Translations under genes and position numbers: made by a program
Assembly (NCBI RefSeq): GCF_002266855.1
Contig: NZ_NGJN01000001.1
Coordinates: 310,001 to 374,000 of the forward strand
Direction of reading: 5' to 3'
Length of the DNA: 64,000 nt
DNA from: Winogradskyella aurantia
GTDB lineage: Bacteria > Bacteroidota > Bacteroidia > Flavobacteriales > Flavobacteriaceae
In this document: in pieces, positions 53,555-62,788 of the stretch
How the letters are laid out: every line of letters starts with the position of its first letter
How positions within the stretch are numbered: position 1 is the first letter of the stretch
The notes under the pieces: model-generated
Seen by the model: the letters and a program-made list of their open reading frames with translations, nothing else
What the model was told of the DNA's origin: nothing
Databases searched by the model: none

Positions 53555-53802
53555 AATGATTTATGTTTTAAATAGGCTTCCCATAATTGATAAGGATTGT
53601 GTACAGATAATTCAACGTTACCACAAGACCCACAGATGTTTGCTTGGAGTTGCCCTTTTTCAAATTTATTAAAGAAAATATTATCCGTTGTTTTTATATG
53701 GATAGATAAATCTCTCATTTGATTCATATGTCCATAATCTACGATTTTTACTTCTGGTATTATCTTATTTGAACCGCATTTATGACAAGAGCGAGTATCC
53801 AT
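53551..53802 (-). CDS. Small CxxC zinc-ribbon-like protein
   Basis: An 83-residue protein with two Cys pairs, CHKCG near residues 6-10 and CGSCG near 57-61, separated by about 46 residues including KIVDYGHMNQMRDLSI. The layout is that of a zinc ribbon. No named family is recognised with certainty. It overlaps the YbjQ-like gene by 4 bp, a pairing that suggests a joint role. Confidence 0.7.
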   Translation of the reverse strand: MDTRSCHKCGSNKIIPEVKIVDYGHMNQMRDLSIHIKTTDNIFFNKFEKGQLQANICGSCGNVELSVHNPYQLWEAYLKHKSL

Positions 53803-53863
53803 AATTACTAACTTTTAAATATTAGAAGTCTAAAAAATAATTTTCTTATATTATAACGGCTAT

Positions 53864-56107
53864 TTAAGAGTCGGCTTTACCTACCAAATAAAAATCAAGA
53901 TGTTTTTTAACCAAGTCCGTATTCTTAACTTTAACAATAACCTCATCACCAAGTTGATACATAGTGTGGGTTTTCCTTCCTACCATTGCATAATGATCTT
54001 GATCAAAATCGTATAAATCATCTTTCATATCTCTAACGCTCACCATACCTTCACATTTATTGGAGACAATCTCTATATAAATTCCCCAATCTGTAACACC
54101 GGAAATTACACCTAAAAATTCCTCATCGTTATGGTCTTGCATAAACCGAATTTGCATATACTTAGTGGAATCGCGCTCAGCTTTTGTCGCTAAGTATTCC
54201 ATATTGCTAGAATGTTTACACTTCTCTTCATAAAGCTCTTCATTAGCTGATTTACCACCGTCTAGGTAATGCTGTAGCAAACGATGTACCATGACATCGG
54301 GATAACGCCTTATGGGCGAGGTAAAGTGACTGTAATAATCAAAAGCTAGACCATAATGACCTATGTTATGAGTAGTGTACTCTGCTTTAGACATTGTCCG
54401 TATGGTTAAGGTATCTACCAGGTTTTGTTCTTTTTTCCCTACCACATCAGACAATAGCCTATTTAGGGAGGAAGCCACACTATTTCTATCCTTAAAATTG
54501 AGCTTATGACCAAATCGACCGACTATGGTTTGTAACTGAGCCAACTTAGCCTCATCAGGCTCATCGTGAACACGATAAACAAAGGTCTTTTTTGGTGTTT
54601 GTTTTCCTACGAATTCCGCTACTCGTTTATTGGCCAACAACATAAATTCCTCAATGAGCTTATTAGCGTCCTTACTCGTCTTAAAAAATACACCTGTTGG
54701 GTTGGCTTCGTCATCTAGACTAAATTTTACCTCAACCTTATCAAAGGAAATAGCACCTGCCCGCATGCGATTAGATCGCATTTTCTTGGCTAAATGGTTT
54801 AAGGTTAAGGTAGCTTGTGCAATGTCTAAAGAGGTCTTATATTCTTTACCTGTTAACGATACTTCAGGGGGAACTGTAGTATCTATTTTCTCTTTGCTTT
54901 TAAGCACTTCTACTGCACTCAATTTATCATTTCGTTCTATGATGGCTTGAGCTTCTTCATAAGCAAAACGCGCATCGGAATAAGTTACGGTTCTACCAAA
55001 CCACTGGTGTTTTATCTCGCATTTATCGTTCATTTTAAACACCGCTGAAAAGGTATATTTCTCTTCATTGGGTCGTAAAGAGCACGCGCCGTTAGATAAG
55101 CGTTCAGGTAACATAGGAACTACCCTATCTACCAAATATATTGAAGTGGCCCGTTCATAGGCTTCATCATCTAAAACTGTATCTGGTTTTACGTAATGCG
55201 ACACATCTGCGATGTGGATTCCAATTTCATAAAGCCCATTTTCCAGAACTTTAAAGGATAAGGCATCATCAAAATCCTTGGCATCTTTTGGATCGATGGT
55301 AAAGGTTAAATCCTTGCGCATATCCCTGCGCTTTGCAATTTCTTCTTGGGTTATTGACACATCTAATTGATTGGCATAATTCTCAACCTCGTGGGGGAAT
55401 TCAAGTGGTAAACCGTACTCCGCTAGAATAGCATGAATTTCTGTACTGTGTTCACCCGGTTTCCCTAAAACCTGAAGTACTTTTCCATAAGGTGAATCTG
55501 CTTTTTTTGGCCAATCTTCTAGAGACACTAATACTTTATCCCCATTTTCAGCGCCTTTAATTTTATTGATTGGAACAAATATGTCCGTATACATTTTTGT
55601 GCTGTCGGGCACCACAAAAGCAAAATTCTTTTTATCGTGAATTTGTATAGTTCCTACATATTCTGATTTTGCCCGTTTAATAATGTTGGTGATTTCACCT
55701 TCTTGTTTTCCTCTATGTTTTCGTTTGTACGCATAGAACTCTACCTCATCGCCATTTAAGGCTTTATTGATATTGTTAGAGGCAATAAATACATCGTCCT
55801 CAAAATCGTCAGAAATTACATAGCCATTACCTTTGCTAGACATATCTAGAATACCTATATGGTATTCCGTTGTAACAATGGCTTTGAACTTGCCGCGTTC
55901 TACTTCTTCAATTTCTTGCTTTGCTTTTAGTTGTGCTAATTTTTTAATAATTTGATTGCGACTACTGGCATCATTAACACCAAGTTTAGCAGCAATTTGT
56001 TTATAATTAAAGGATTGGTTTCTGTCTTTTTTTAAAATACTTAGAATTGTATTTGTGAGGTTAGAAATCTTATTGTTAGATGATTTCCTTTTTTTCTTTC
56101 TTGTCAT
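53864..56107 (-). CDS. rnr: Ribonuclease R
   Basis: A processive 3'-5' exoribonuclease of 747 residues. Order of domains: basic helix-turn-helix start, two cold-shock domains (about 70-230), the RNB catalytic domain with TIDPKDAKDFDDALSF near residue 266, HYGLAFDYYSHFTSPIRRY near 610, and a C-terminal S1 domain with GVISGVTDWGIYIEI near 670. Catalytic Asp residues are intact. The 61-bp gap to the zinc-ribbon-like gene suggests separate or loose coupling. Confidence 0.95.
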   Translation of the reverse strand: MTRKKKRKSSNNKISNLTNTILSILKKDRNQSFNYKQIAAKLGVNDASSRNQIIKKLAQLKAKQEIEEVERGKFKAIVTTEYHIGILDMSSKGNGYVISDDFEDDVFIASNNINKALNGDEVEFYAYKRKHRGKQEGEITNIIKRAKSEYVGTIQIHDKKNFAFVVPDSTKMYTDIFVPINKIKGAENGDKVLVSLEDWPKKADSPYGKVLQVLGKPGEHSTEIHAILAEYGLPLEFPHEVENYANQLDVSITQEEIAKRRDMRKDLTFTIDPKDAKDFDDALSFKVLENGLYEIGIHIADVSHYVKPDTVLDDEAYERATSIYLVDRVVPMLPERLSNGACSLRPNEEKYTFSAVFKMNDKCEIKHQWFGRTVTYSDARFAYEEAQAIIERNDKLSAVEVLKSKEKIDTTVPPEVSLTGKEYKTSLDIAQATLTLNHLAKKMRSNRMRAGAISFDKVEVKFSLDDEANPTGVFFKTSKDANKLIEEFMLLANKRVAEFVGKQTPKKTFVYRVHDEPDEAKLAQLQTIVGRFGHKLNFKDRNSVASSLNRLLSDVVGKKEQNLVDTLTIRTMSKAEYTTHNIGHYGLAFDYYSHFTSPIRRYPDVMVHRLLQHYLDGGKSANEELYEEKCKHSSNMEYLATKAERDSTKYMQIRFMQDHNDEEFLGVISGVTDWGIYIEIVSNKCEGMVSVRDMKDDLYDFDQDHYAMVGRKTHTMYQLGDEVIVKVKNTDLVKKHLDFYLVGKADS

Positions 56108-56134
56108 TTAATTTGTAATCATATTATGTATATG

Positions 56135-56199
56135 TGTCATTCTGAACCTGTTTCAGAATCTAAAAGATTATAGATTCCACAGCGCAATGCGCAATGACA
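56135..56199. repeat. REP-like intergenic inverted repeat
   Basis: A 65-bp element bounded by TGTCATT and AATGACA, with an inner stem TCTGAAC-ctg-TTTCAGA. It lies between rnr and the secreted propeller gene. Elements beginning GTCATTCTGAAC are widespread intergenic repeats in marine flavobacteria, to my knowledge. Copy number cannot be judged from one window; only this copy was seen. Confidence 0.6.
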
Positions 56200-56300
56200 A
56201 CTTTGTTTATTAACTTAATACAAGTGGAAGTGAAGCTATTAAGTTAATGCAAAGCTACGCTATTAAAATTAAATAGCGTTTAGATAAGGTTAAATTAATA

Positions 56301-56332
56301 AAAAAGCGCTGTAAAGTTTACAGCGCTTTTTA
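56301..56332 (-). terminator. Intrinsic terminator of the secreted propeller gene
   Basis: AAAAAGCGCTGTAA-AG-TTACAGCGCTTTTTAA is a near-perfect palindrome with a GCGCTGTAA stem and T runs on either strand. It lies about 20 bp past the stop at 56353. The rest of the 56108-56352 gap holds the REP-like repeat. Confidence 0.85.
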
Positions 56333-56352
56333 ATTCTTTGGAGTGCTAAATT

Positions 56353-57822
56353 TTACTCTATAACTATCTTTTTAGTAGACTTTCCTTGATCAGTTTTTAC
56401 TTCTACAAAATATAAGCCATTATTTAAATTACTTACATCTATCCTTGTTGTTTTCGTAGAATATAAATACTGACCTAAATTATTGTAAATATTTACTTGT
56501 TTTAGTTCTAATCCAGGGTTTAAATTAATGTTTAGCACATCTTCTACGGGATTGGGATGGTAACTAAAGTAGTCTTGTTTAAAACTAGCTGTTGATAACA
56601 CGGAACTTAAATCGTAAACACGCGCATGACCTGAATTTTCTCCGTTTCCATCGTTTCTAACTGCACCAACGATTAAAATTTCTCCATTTTCTGATAATTC
56701 AATATTATTACCACATAAATCACCTGGGAATTCACCGTCTATATCAGTGAGATGGACCCAGTCACTATTTTCTAGATTATAAATCCTAACATAACCAGAA
56801 TCATTACCATTATTATCATTCCCAGCAGCGCCAACCGCTAATATTAATCCATCACCTGATAACGACACAGAAGTACCAAAAGCATCCATCTCGAATTCTC
56901 CATTTAAATCACTCCCAATTTGTAACCAATTACTATTAATAAATTGATAGACTATAACTTGACCTGAATATTGTTCATTATCACTATTAAGATCAGAACT
57001 TGCTACTAAATAATTACCGCTTGCATCAAGATTTACAGACCAACCTAATCTATCACCTGGATTTTCACCATCTATATCTAAACCTTTTTGCGTCCAATTT
57101 GTCCCACTAAATTCGTAGACTCTTACATGCCCAGATCCATCACCATTTCCATCATTAAATAAAGCTCCAATGGCCACATTATTACCGCTTGAATTAAGAC
57201 TTACAGACCACCCTGATCTATCACCTGGATTTTCACCATCTATATCTAAACCTTTTTGTATCCAATTTATACCATTAAATTCATAAACTCTTGCATGTCC
57301 AGACCCTTCACCATTACCGTCGTTTTCCCAAGCACCAATAGCTATTATATCACCATCAAAATTCAAACTGACCGATATACCAGACTGATCAAAAGAAGAT
57401 TCTCCTTCTATATTCTGACCTAACTGGGACCAAAAATTATTATTGTATTGATAAATGCGCACATTGCCTGATGCAGTTCCATTTTCGGAGCTAGCATTAG
57501 CACCAATAGCTATTATATTTCCACTAGAGTTTAAACTAACGGATTGACCAAACTGATCACCAATAAATTCACCTAGAATAGTTTGACCTAATTGTATCCA
57601 TTCATTATTTATATTTTCATATATTCTTACATATCCCTCTCCTATACCATTACCACCACTGTAATTGTACAATGCACCAATAGCAATAATATTGCCCGCT
57701 GAATTTATACTAACAGATTGGCCTGAAAAATCACCAGCTGTTAATCCATCAATGTCATTACCAATTTGAAACTGACTAAAAACAACTATAGGGTAAAAAA
57801 TAAAGAGTAGTAATTTTTTCAT
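56353..57822 (-). CDS. Secreted seven-repeat beta-propeller protein with T9SS sorting domain
   Basis: A 489-residue exported protein: signal peptide to about residue 17, then seven repeats of about 56 residues. Each reads GxSVSLNxxGNxxAIGA, an Asp/Asn/Gly-rich turn (for example NDGNGDGSGHVRVYEF), and WxQxGxDIDGExxGD. Seven FG-GAP-like blades would close a propeller, and the Asp/Asn turns may bind calcium. The last ~75 residues (HPNPVEDVLNI to KKIVIE) are a type IX secretion C-terminal signal, so it is moved to the surface or outside. Its 559-bp upstream gap shows no gene. Confidence 0.87.
   Translation of the reverse strand: MKKLLLFIFYPIVVFSQFQIGNDIDGLTAGDFSGQSVSINSAGNIIAIGALYNYSGGNGIGEGYVRIYENINNEWIQLGQTILGEFIGDQFGQSVSLNSSGNIIAIGANASSENGTASGNVRIYQYNNNFWSQLGQNIEGESSFDQSGISVSLNFDGDIIAIGAWENDGNGEGSGHARVYEFNGINWIQKGLDIDGENPGDRSGWSVSLNSSGNNVAIGALFNDGNGDGSGHVRVYEFSGTNWTQKGLDIDGENPGDRLGWSVNLDASGNYLVASSDLNSDNEQYSGQVIVYQFINSNWLQIGSDLNGEFEMDAFGTSVSLSGDGLILAVGAAGNDNNGNDSGYVRIYNLENSDWVHLTDIDGEFPGDLCGNNIELSENGEILIVGAVRNDGNGENSGHARVYDLSSVLSTASFKQDYFSYHPNPVEDVLNINLNPGLELKQVNIYNNLGQYLYSTKTTRIDVSNLNNGLYFVEVKTDQGKSTKKIVIE
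56600..57723 (-). repeat. Seven tandem 168-bp coding repeats
   Basis: Seven units of about 168 bp (56 codons) encode the propeller blades. Blades three and four and their boundaries are nearly identical at the DNA level (two copies of the stretch around TATCACCTGG start at 57051 and 57219, exactly 168 bp apart), suggesting a recent duplication. Confidence 0.75.
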
Positions 57823-58381
57823 AAGATTTTTTCTGAGGATTCATCTTACAATATTAAAATTTAATACAACTCCTTATAAAATATCAATGTTAAATTCATA
57901 GAAAATTCACTTATCAACATATAAATACATATCATCAATTTTCTTTTAAATATTTAAAAATAAAATGGTGTTTATTATGGCCTGTTAATAGTTACTATAA
58001 CTTTTTAGAGTTTTACTTTGATAAGTTAGCGTCCACATTTTATTACGGTTTAACTAACACTGAAATTTTAGCTAAACCCTTTGTAACAAAGCGTATTTTA
58101 AAAGCTATGAACATCTGTTAATAAGTGATATTAATAACTGTATGGGATATTTTTTTAATGAACTGTTGTTCATTTCTATACCATCCTTGTTTAAAAACTC
58201 TCTCGAAAAAAATAACTAACTAATTAGGTTTTTAAATTCTTAATTTGGCTTAGAAAAATATATAGATAAACCTAATTTTTGTTTTAAGGACTTGTAAACA
58301 GTTATTAACATGTAATCAGTATCAGTTATTAACCGTCTATATAATTTGTAACTTTACACCATAACACAAACTCATTAACAT
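57823..58381. other. Gene-free AT-rich stretch upstream of rpiB
   Basis: No convincing gene in 559 bp. It holds direct repeats CAGTTATTAAC (58299-58309 and 58323-58333), an inverted relative (58131-58141), and a 10-bp inverted repeat AATTAGGTTT/AAACCTAATT (58222-58231 with 58268-58277). A 7-bp hairpin AATGAAC-tgtt-GTTCATT lies at 58158-58175. A TAACTTTA box near 58349 may be the rpiB promoter. Confidence 0.5.
58299..58333. repeat. Paired 11-bp direct repeat upstream of rpiB
   Basis: CAGTTATTAAC occurs twice with starts 24 bp apart, just upstream of the likely rpiB promoter. A third copy in reverse orientation (10 of 11) is at 58131-58141. The placement suggests a regulator binding site. Confidence 0.45.
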
Positions 58382-58816
58382 ATGACTATATCAATTGGAA
58401 ATGACCATGCAGGTCCAGAGTACAAAAAAACCATTGTAAATCATCTAGAATCTAAAGGTATAACAGTACATAATTACGGTACAGATACTAAAGATAGTGT
58501 AGATTATCCAGATTTTGTTCATCCTGTTGCTAAAGATGTTAATGATAGCAAGGTTGATTTCGGGATTTTAATATGTGGTAGTGGTAATGGTGTAGCCATG
58601 ACCGCCAACAAATACCCGCACGTAAGAGCTGGTCTTTGTTGGATAAATGAAATTGCTGAATTAGCACGTCAACACAACAATGCTAATATTATCTGTATAC
58701 CAGCGCGTTTTACGTCTGTACCACAAGCTGTTAAAATGGTAGACACGTTTTTAGAAACGGTATTTGAAGGAGGTCGCCATCAAAAACGCGTAGATAAGAT
58801 TCCTATGGCATGTTAG
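58382..58816 (+). CDS. rpiB: Ribose 5-phosphate isomerase B
   Basis: Interconverts ribose 5-phosphate and ribulose 5-phosphate. The 144-residue protein has the IGNDHAGPEYKK start, the DYPDFVHPVAKDV segment near 40, and GILICGSGNGVAMTANK near 60-76 with the active-site Cys at about 65. The length is normal. A cation transporter gene follows after 22 bp. Confidence 0.95.
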   Translation: MTISIGNDHAGPEYKKTIVNHLESKGITVHNYGTDTKDSVDYPDFVHPVAKDVNDSKVDFGILICGSGNGVAMTANKYPHVRAGLCWINEIAELARQHNNANIICIPARFTSVPQAVKMVDTFLETVFEGGRHQKRVDKIPMAC

Positions 58817-58838
58817 TACCAATCTAAAATTGGTTTAA

Positions 58839-59750
58839 ATGGGCCATTCACATAAGCATCATAAACACCATAAAGATTTAGGTGGGCGCAACCTTTTAAT
58901 TTCTATAATATTGAATATAGGAATTACAGTTGCACAGGTCATTGGAGGACTACTTTCTGGAAGTTTGGCCTTATTAAGTGATGCCTTGCACAATTTTACT
59001 GATGTTATCTCCTTAATTATAAGTTTTACTGCAACAAGATTAGTAAAAACCAAGGCTTCATTGAAACGCACTTTTGGACTTAAACGCGCTGAAATCCTAG
59101 CGGCTTTTATCAATGCCTCCACTTTAATAGTTATTGCAGGTTTATTGGTTATTGAGGCTATTGAGCGTTTTAAAAATCCACAACAAATTGAATCAACTAC
59201 AGTTATTTGGCTATCTATGATTGCTATTTTGGGCAACGGCCTAAGTGTATTGTTGCTAAAGAATAATGCGCAGGACAATATGAACATGAAGAGTGCCTAC
59301 CTTCATTTATTGACAGATATGATGGCGAGTGTTGCGGTTCTTGTAGGAGGGCTGTTAATGAAATTTTATCGAATATGGTGGATAGACAGTGCGCTAACTT
59401 TAGCTATTGCTATTTATTTAATAATGATGGGATGGAATTTATTAAAGAATTCTTTTAAGGTATTGATGCTATTTACACCAGAGGCAACATCTGTAAAAGC
59501 TATAGTAAACGACATTCAGACCATAGAGGGAGTAAAAAATGTACATCATGTGCACATTTGGCAATTAAATGAAGATGAAATTCATTTAGAAGCCCATATT
59601 GATTTTAACACGGACATTCTTTTATCAGAATTTGAGGAAATTTTAAATGAAATTGAGGAGCTAGTATACCACAATCACGATATAAATCATATTAACATTC
59701 AACCTGAATTTGGAAAATGCGATGTTAAGGATGTTATTGTACAAGACTAG
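58839..59750 (+). CDS. Cation diffusion facilitator (CzcD/ZitB-like)
   Basis: A 303-residue inner-membrane exporter of divalent metals, probably Zn2+. It opens with a His-rich MGHSHKHHKHHKD tail, then six hydrophobic helices. The helix-II metal site SDALHNFTDV is near residue 47, and helix V contains HLLTDMMAS near 152. A C-terminal domain with HHVHIWQLNEDEIHLEAH near 238 follows. It is 22 bp after rpiB, and an acetyltransferase gene follows after 35 bp. Confidence 0.93.
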   Translation: MGHSHKHHKHHKDLGGRNLLISIILNIGITVAQVIGGLLSGSLALLSDALHNFTDVISLIISFTATRLVKTKASLKRTFGLKRAEILAAFINASTLIVIAGLLVIEAIERFKNPQQIESTTVIWLSMIAILGNGLSVLLLKNNAQDNMNMKSAYLHLLTDMMASVAVLVGGLLMKFYRIWWIDSALTLAIAIYLIMMGWNLLKNSFKVLMLFTPEATSVKAIVNDIQTIEGVKNVHHVHIWQLNEDEIHLEAHIDFNTDILLSEFEEILNEIEELVYHNHDINHINIQPEFGKCDVKDVIVQD

Positions 59751-59785
59751 TATATCTAGTAAACCATTATAACTTATTATTTAAA

Positions 59786-60229
59786 ATGTTAGAAATTAAG
59801 ACCAAGAGCTTTAAAGAATTAAACACGCAAGAGCTTTATGATTTGCTTCAGTTAAGAAGTGAGGTTTTTGTTGTTGAACAAGATTGTGTTTACCAAGATA
59901 TTGATAATAAGGATCAAAACGCCATGCACATTTTAGCTTACAAGACTAACGTTTTAGTGGCGTACACGCGCATTTTTAAACCTGGTGATTATTTTGAGGA
60001 AGCCAGTATTGGCAGGGTGGTGGTAAAGGCCCCTGAACGGCAGAACAAACTCGGTTATTCGATTATGAAAACTTCTGTTGACGCTGTGAATGCCTTATAT
60101 GAGACAAACACCATCAGAATATCAGCCCAAACGTATTTAAAGAAATTCTATAATAATTTAGGATTTATGGAAGTGGGTGAGGAATACTTTGAGGATGGCA
60201 TACCACACATCAATATGGTTATGAGCTAA
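59786..60229 (+). CDS. GNAT-family N-acetyltransferase (ElaA-like)
   Basis: A 147-residue acetyl-CoA-dependent acetyltransferase. The start FKELNTQELYDLLQLRSEVFVVEQDCVYQ-type sequence is the ElaA pattern, and IGRVVVKAPERQNKLGYSIM near residue 76 is the acetyl-CoA-binding motif A. The substrate is unknown. Its end overlaps the convergent OmpA-like gene by 4 bp. Confidence 0.88.
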   Translation: MLEIKTKSFKELNTQELYDLLQLRSEVFVVEQDCVYQDIDNKDQNAMHILAYKTNVLVAYTRIFKPGDYFEEASIGRVVVKAPERQNKLGYSIMKTSVDAVNALYETNTIRISAQTYLKKFYNNLGFMEVGEEYFEDGIPHINMVMS

Positions 60230-61065
60230 TCGGCAGAGCTATCTATTTTAGTCACTAAAATTTCCACACGCCTATCTAGTTCCGGAGCTCCACCCAAAGG
60301 GAATTTACGACGATGACCCACATATTTCATACGCATCCTATTGACGCCTTTCTTAGCTAAATAATCATAGACATATTTAGCACGGGCTACGGACAGATTT
60401 CTTTTTTTTGTTTTACGGTCTATAGCATCTCTTGTGCCATGTGTACAGCAAACATGGCCTTCAATAGTAAAATATACATCCTTGCGCTCTACGAGTATGT
60501 CGGCAATTTTATCTAAGGTACCTTGTGAATCCTTAGTTAAATAACTATAACCAGTTCTAAATAACAGGTTCTCAAGTTGAATTTTATCACCTTCCTTTAA
60601 GTCACCCCTCAGCAGGTCTTCCGTACTTGGTTTTTCTGGTTGTTTTTCTTTTTCGCGTGGTGGATCGTAGGGTTGTACAATAATTTCAACTTTTCTATTT
60701 AGTCCACGTATTTTATTCAGATCGCTTTCAACGACAATATTCAACAATATCTCGCCTTTACCATCTACATTTGTTATCAATGACTCATCAAATTCATTAT
60801 TTGAAAACACACTTTTAATGGCGTTTGCGCGCTGTTGGGACAGAACAAGATTGTAGCTGTCGCTCCCTCTGTCATCGCAGAAGCCATAGATGGATACTTT
60901 TTCAACATCCATGTGTTCTATTTGTGATAAAAATAAGAGGAGTCTGCTGTGCTCAGTTTCAGGAATTTCAAACTTATCAGTTTCAAAATAAACCTGATGT
61001 TTCATTTCTTTCTGGGCAAGCACAAATTGAAAACTAAGGGCTAAAAAAACGATTAGGGACTTCAT
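60226..61065 (-). CDS. OmpA-family outer-membrane/peptidoglycan-binding protein
   Basis: A 279-residue exported protein with a signal peptide (cleavage after about FVLA, residue 17). It carries two OmpA-like domains. The first has VSIYGFCDDRGSDSYNLVLSQ-type sequence near 58; the second is C-terminal with FTIEGHVCCTHGTRDAID near 196 and LSVARAKYVYDYLAKKGV near 220. Both keep the NxxLSxxRA-like pattern, suggesting peptidoglycan binding. Two adjacent Cys in the second domain are unusual. It is 88 bp after the S41 protease gene. Confidence 0.87.
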   Translation of the reverse strand: MKSLIVFLALSFQFVLAQKEMKHQVYFETDKFEIPETEHSRLLLFLSQIEHMDVEKVSIYGFCDDRGSDSYNLVLSQQRANAIKSVFSNNEFDESLITNVDGKGEILLNIVVESDLNKIRGLNRKVEIIVQPYDPPREKEKQPEKPSTEDLLRGDLKEGDKIQLENLLFRTGYSYLTKDSQGTLDKIADILVERKDVYFTIEGHVCCTHGTRDAIDRKTKKRNLSVARAKYVYDYLAKKGVNRMRMKYVGHRRKFPLGGAPELDRRVEILVTKIDSSAD

Positions 61066-61153
61066 GTTTTTGTTTTGCTTTTCAATTGCTGCAGGCTAAT
61101 ATTTCTAAATTTTTAGAAAATAACCTAAAGATAAAGATAATATTTTTTTGCGG

Positions 61154-62788
61154 TTATCTCAAAATAGAGGCATATTGTGTAGGATTATTAAGAACACTGA
61201 CCGCTTTGTTTATTTCTGGATTGTTGACGGTATAGTATTCATAGAGCCCTTGGCTGTAAAAATAACGTTTAATTATCTCATCCGTTAATAACGATTTTAG
61301 CTGTGCTTTGTTACCGTCGATGGCATTTGATTTATACGCCTGTACAGCAGCAGAAAGATTGTGGTATTCAGACTTTATGACATTATCTAAACCTTCATCT
61401 TCGGCGACGCTCATAGCGTCACCAAGTGCTTTTTCTGTTTTTGTCTCGAAATTGAATCCTGTTGATTTTAAATAGGCTTTGAATAACCTAAAATCGGACT
61501 CCGTGAATTCAAAGTTTTGTAAATCATTAACATCATTATTATAGTAATACTTCGTTGCAAAATCAAATATTAAATTCTTATTTAAAATAGCTTTTGTAAT
61601 GGGTGTGTATTTGGCATTTTCAACTTCAATATCTGGTTCTATACCACCACCATCATATACATCACGACCATTTCTGGTTTTAAAGGTGTTGTAGTTTTCC
61701 TTTTTAACCCGTGTAGCCCGTCCTTCCTCATCTCTATTCCAGTAATCTAAAGCCTGAATACATCTGCCAGAAGGTGTGTAATATCTAGAAATTGTAATCT
61801 TCATTTGGGTACCATAAGTTAATGGTTTGGGGCGCTGAACCAGACCTTTCCCATAACTGCGCGTACCAACAACAACTGCGCGATCCATATCCTGCAGGGC
61901 GCCTGCCACTATTTCACTCGCGGAAGCACTTCTGCCATCCAAAAGTATAACAAGTGGCGTTTCTGTATCTAAGGGCTCTCTCTTTGTGTAGTAGGTTTTA
62001 TTATATTTTTTAACTTTTGATTTTGTGGTAACCACAAGTTGATTTTTTGGAACAAAGATATTTGTCACATTTACAGCTTCATTTAACAAACCACCAGGAT
62101 TTCCTCTTAAATCTAGTATTAATTTAGTTGCTCCTTGGTTTTTAAGTGCTCTAATAGCTCTTACAGTCTCTGACGAGGCCTTATTGTTGAATTTTCTTAA
62201 AACAACATAACCCGTTTGTTCTCCAATCATGGCATAATAGGGAACGGCTTTGATTTCGAGAGATTCCCGTGTAATTTTTACCATATTGGTTTTGCCCTGT
62301 CTTCTATAGGTGACCGTCACCTCACTGCCCGAAGCTCCTTGAAGCAAATTACCAGCATCATCCTTAAAATCCGCAACTGATATGTTATCCACTTTTATAA
62401 TTTCATCACCAGCTTTGAGACCCGCTTTATCTGCGGCGTAATCTTTATACGGTTCAACAACAACTAACTTGTCCTTTAGGGTAAGTATTTTGGCTCCAAT
62501 GCCGGTGTAATCTCCAGAGTTGTTAATTCTTGAGGCCTCAACATCTTGTTCGTTATAAAATTGGGTATATGGATCTAAATCATCTAACATGCTTTTAATA
62601 GCCGTGTCCATAAGGTCAGCAGGATTGGTATCGTCAACATAATTCATGTTGAGTTCTTTAAAAAGCGTAGTGAAAATTTCAATTTGCTTTGCAATTTCGA
62701 AGAAGTCGGTTTTAAAGGCTGTAGTGCTGAAAAATATAAGCACTGCAACTACAGGAATTATGAATTTTTTATGTAATATATGTTTCAT
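61154..62788 (-). CDS. S41 family carboxy-terminal processing peptidase
   Basis: A 544-residue exported or membrane-anchored protease with an N-terminal hydrophobic segment near residues 8-24. A PDZ domain near 85-170 has YTGIGAKI and KAGLKAGDEIIKV. The peptidase core carries LILDLRGNPGGLLNEAV near 224, the catalytic Ser in ILLDGRSASASEIVAGAL near 287 and Lys in GTRSYGKGLVQ near 312. Its start overlaps rnpA by 4 bp (ATGA). Confidence 0.94.
   Translation of the reverse strand: MKHILHKKFIIPVVAVLIFFSTTAFKTDFFEIAKQIEIFTTLFKELNMNYVDDTNPADLMDTAIKSMLDDLDPYTQFYNEQDVEASRINNSGDYTGIGAKILTLKDKLVVVEPYKDYAADKAGLKAGDEIIKVDNISVADFKDDAGNLLQGASGSEVTVTYRRQGKTNMVKITRESLEIKAVPYYAMIGEQTGYVVLRKFNNKASSETVRAIRALKNQGATKLILDLRGNPGGLLNEAVNVTNIFVPKNQLVVTTKSKVKKYNKTYYTKREPLDTETPLVILLDGRSASASEIVAGALQDMDRAVVVGTRSYGKGLVQRPKPLTYGTQMKITISRYYTPSGRCIQALDYWNRDEEGRATRVKKENYNTFKTRNGRDVYDGGGIEPDIEVENAKYTPITKAILNKNLIFDFATKYYYNNDVNDLQNFEFTESDFRLFKAYLKSTGFNFETKTEKALGDAMSVAEDEGLDNVIKSEYHNLSAAVQAYKSNAIDGNKAQLKSLLTDEIIKRYFYSQGLYEYYTVNNPEINKAVSVLNNPTQYASILR

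Noticed and set aside
58859-59287. A 142-codon open frame opposite the cation diffusion facilitator gene
   Set aside because: Antisense to clear transporter helices, no family motif.
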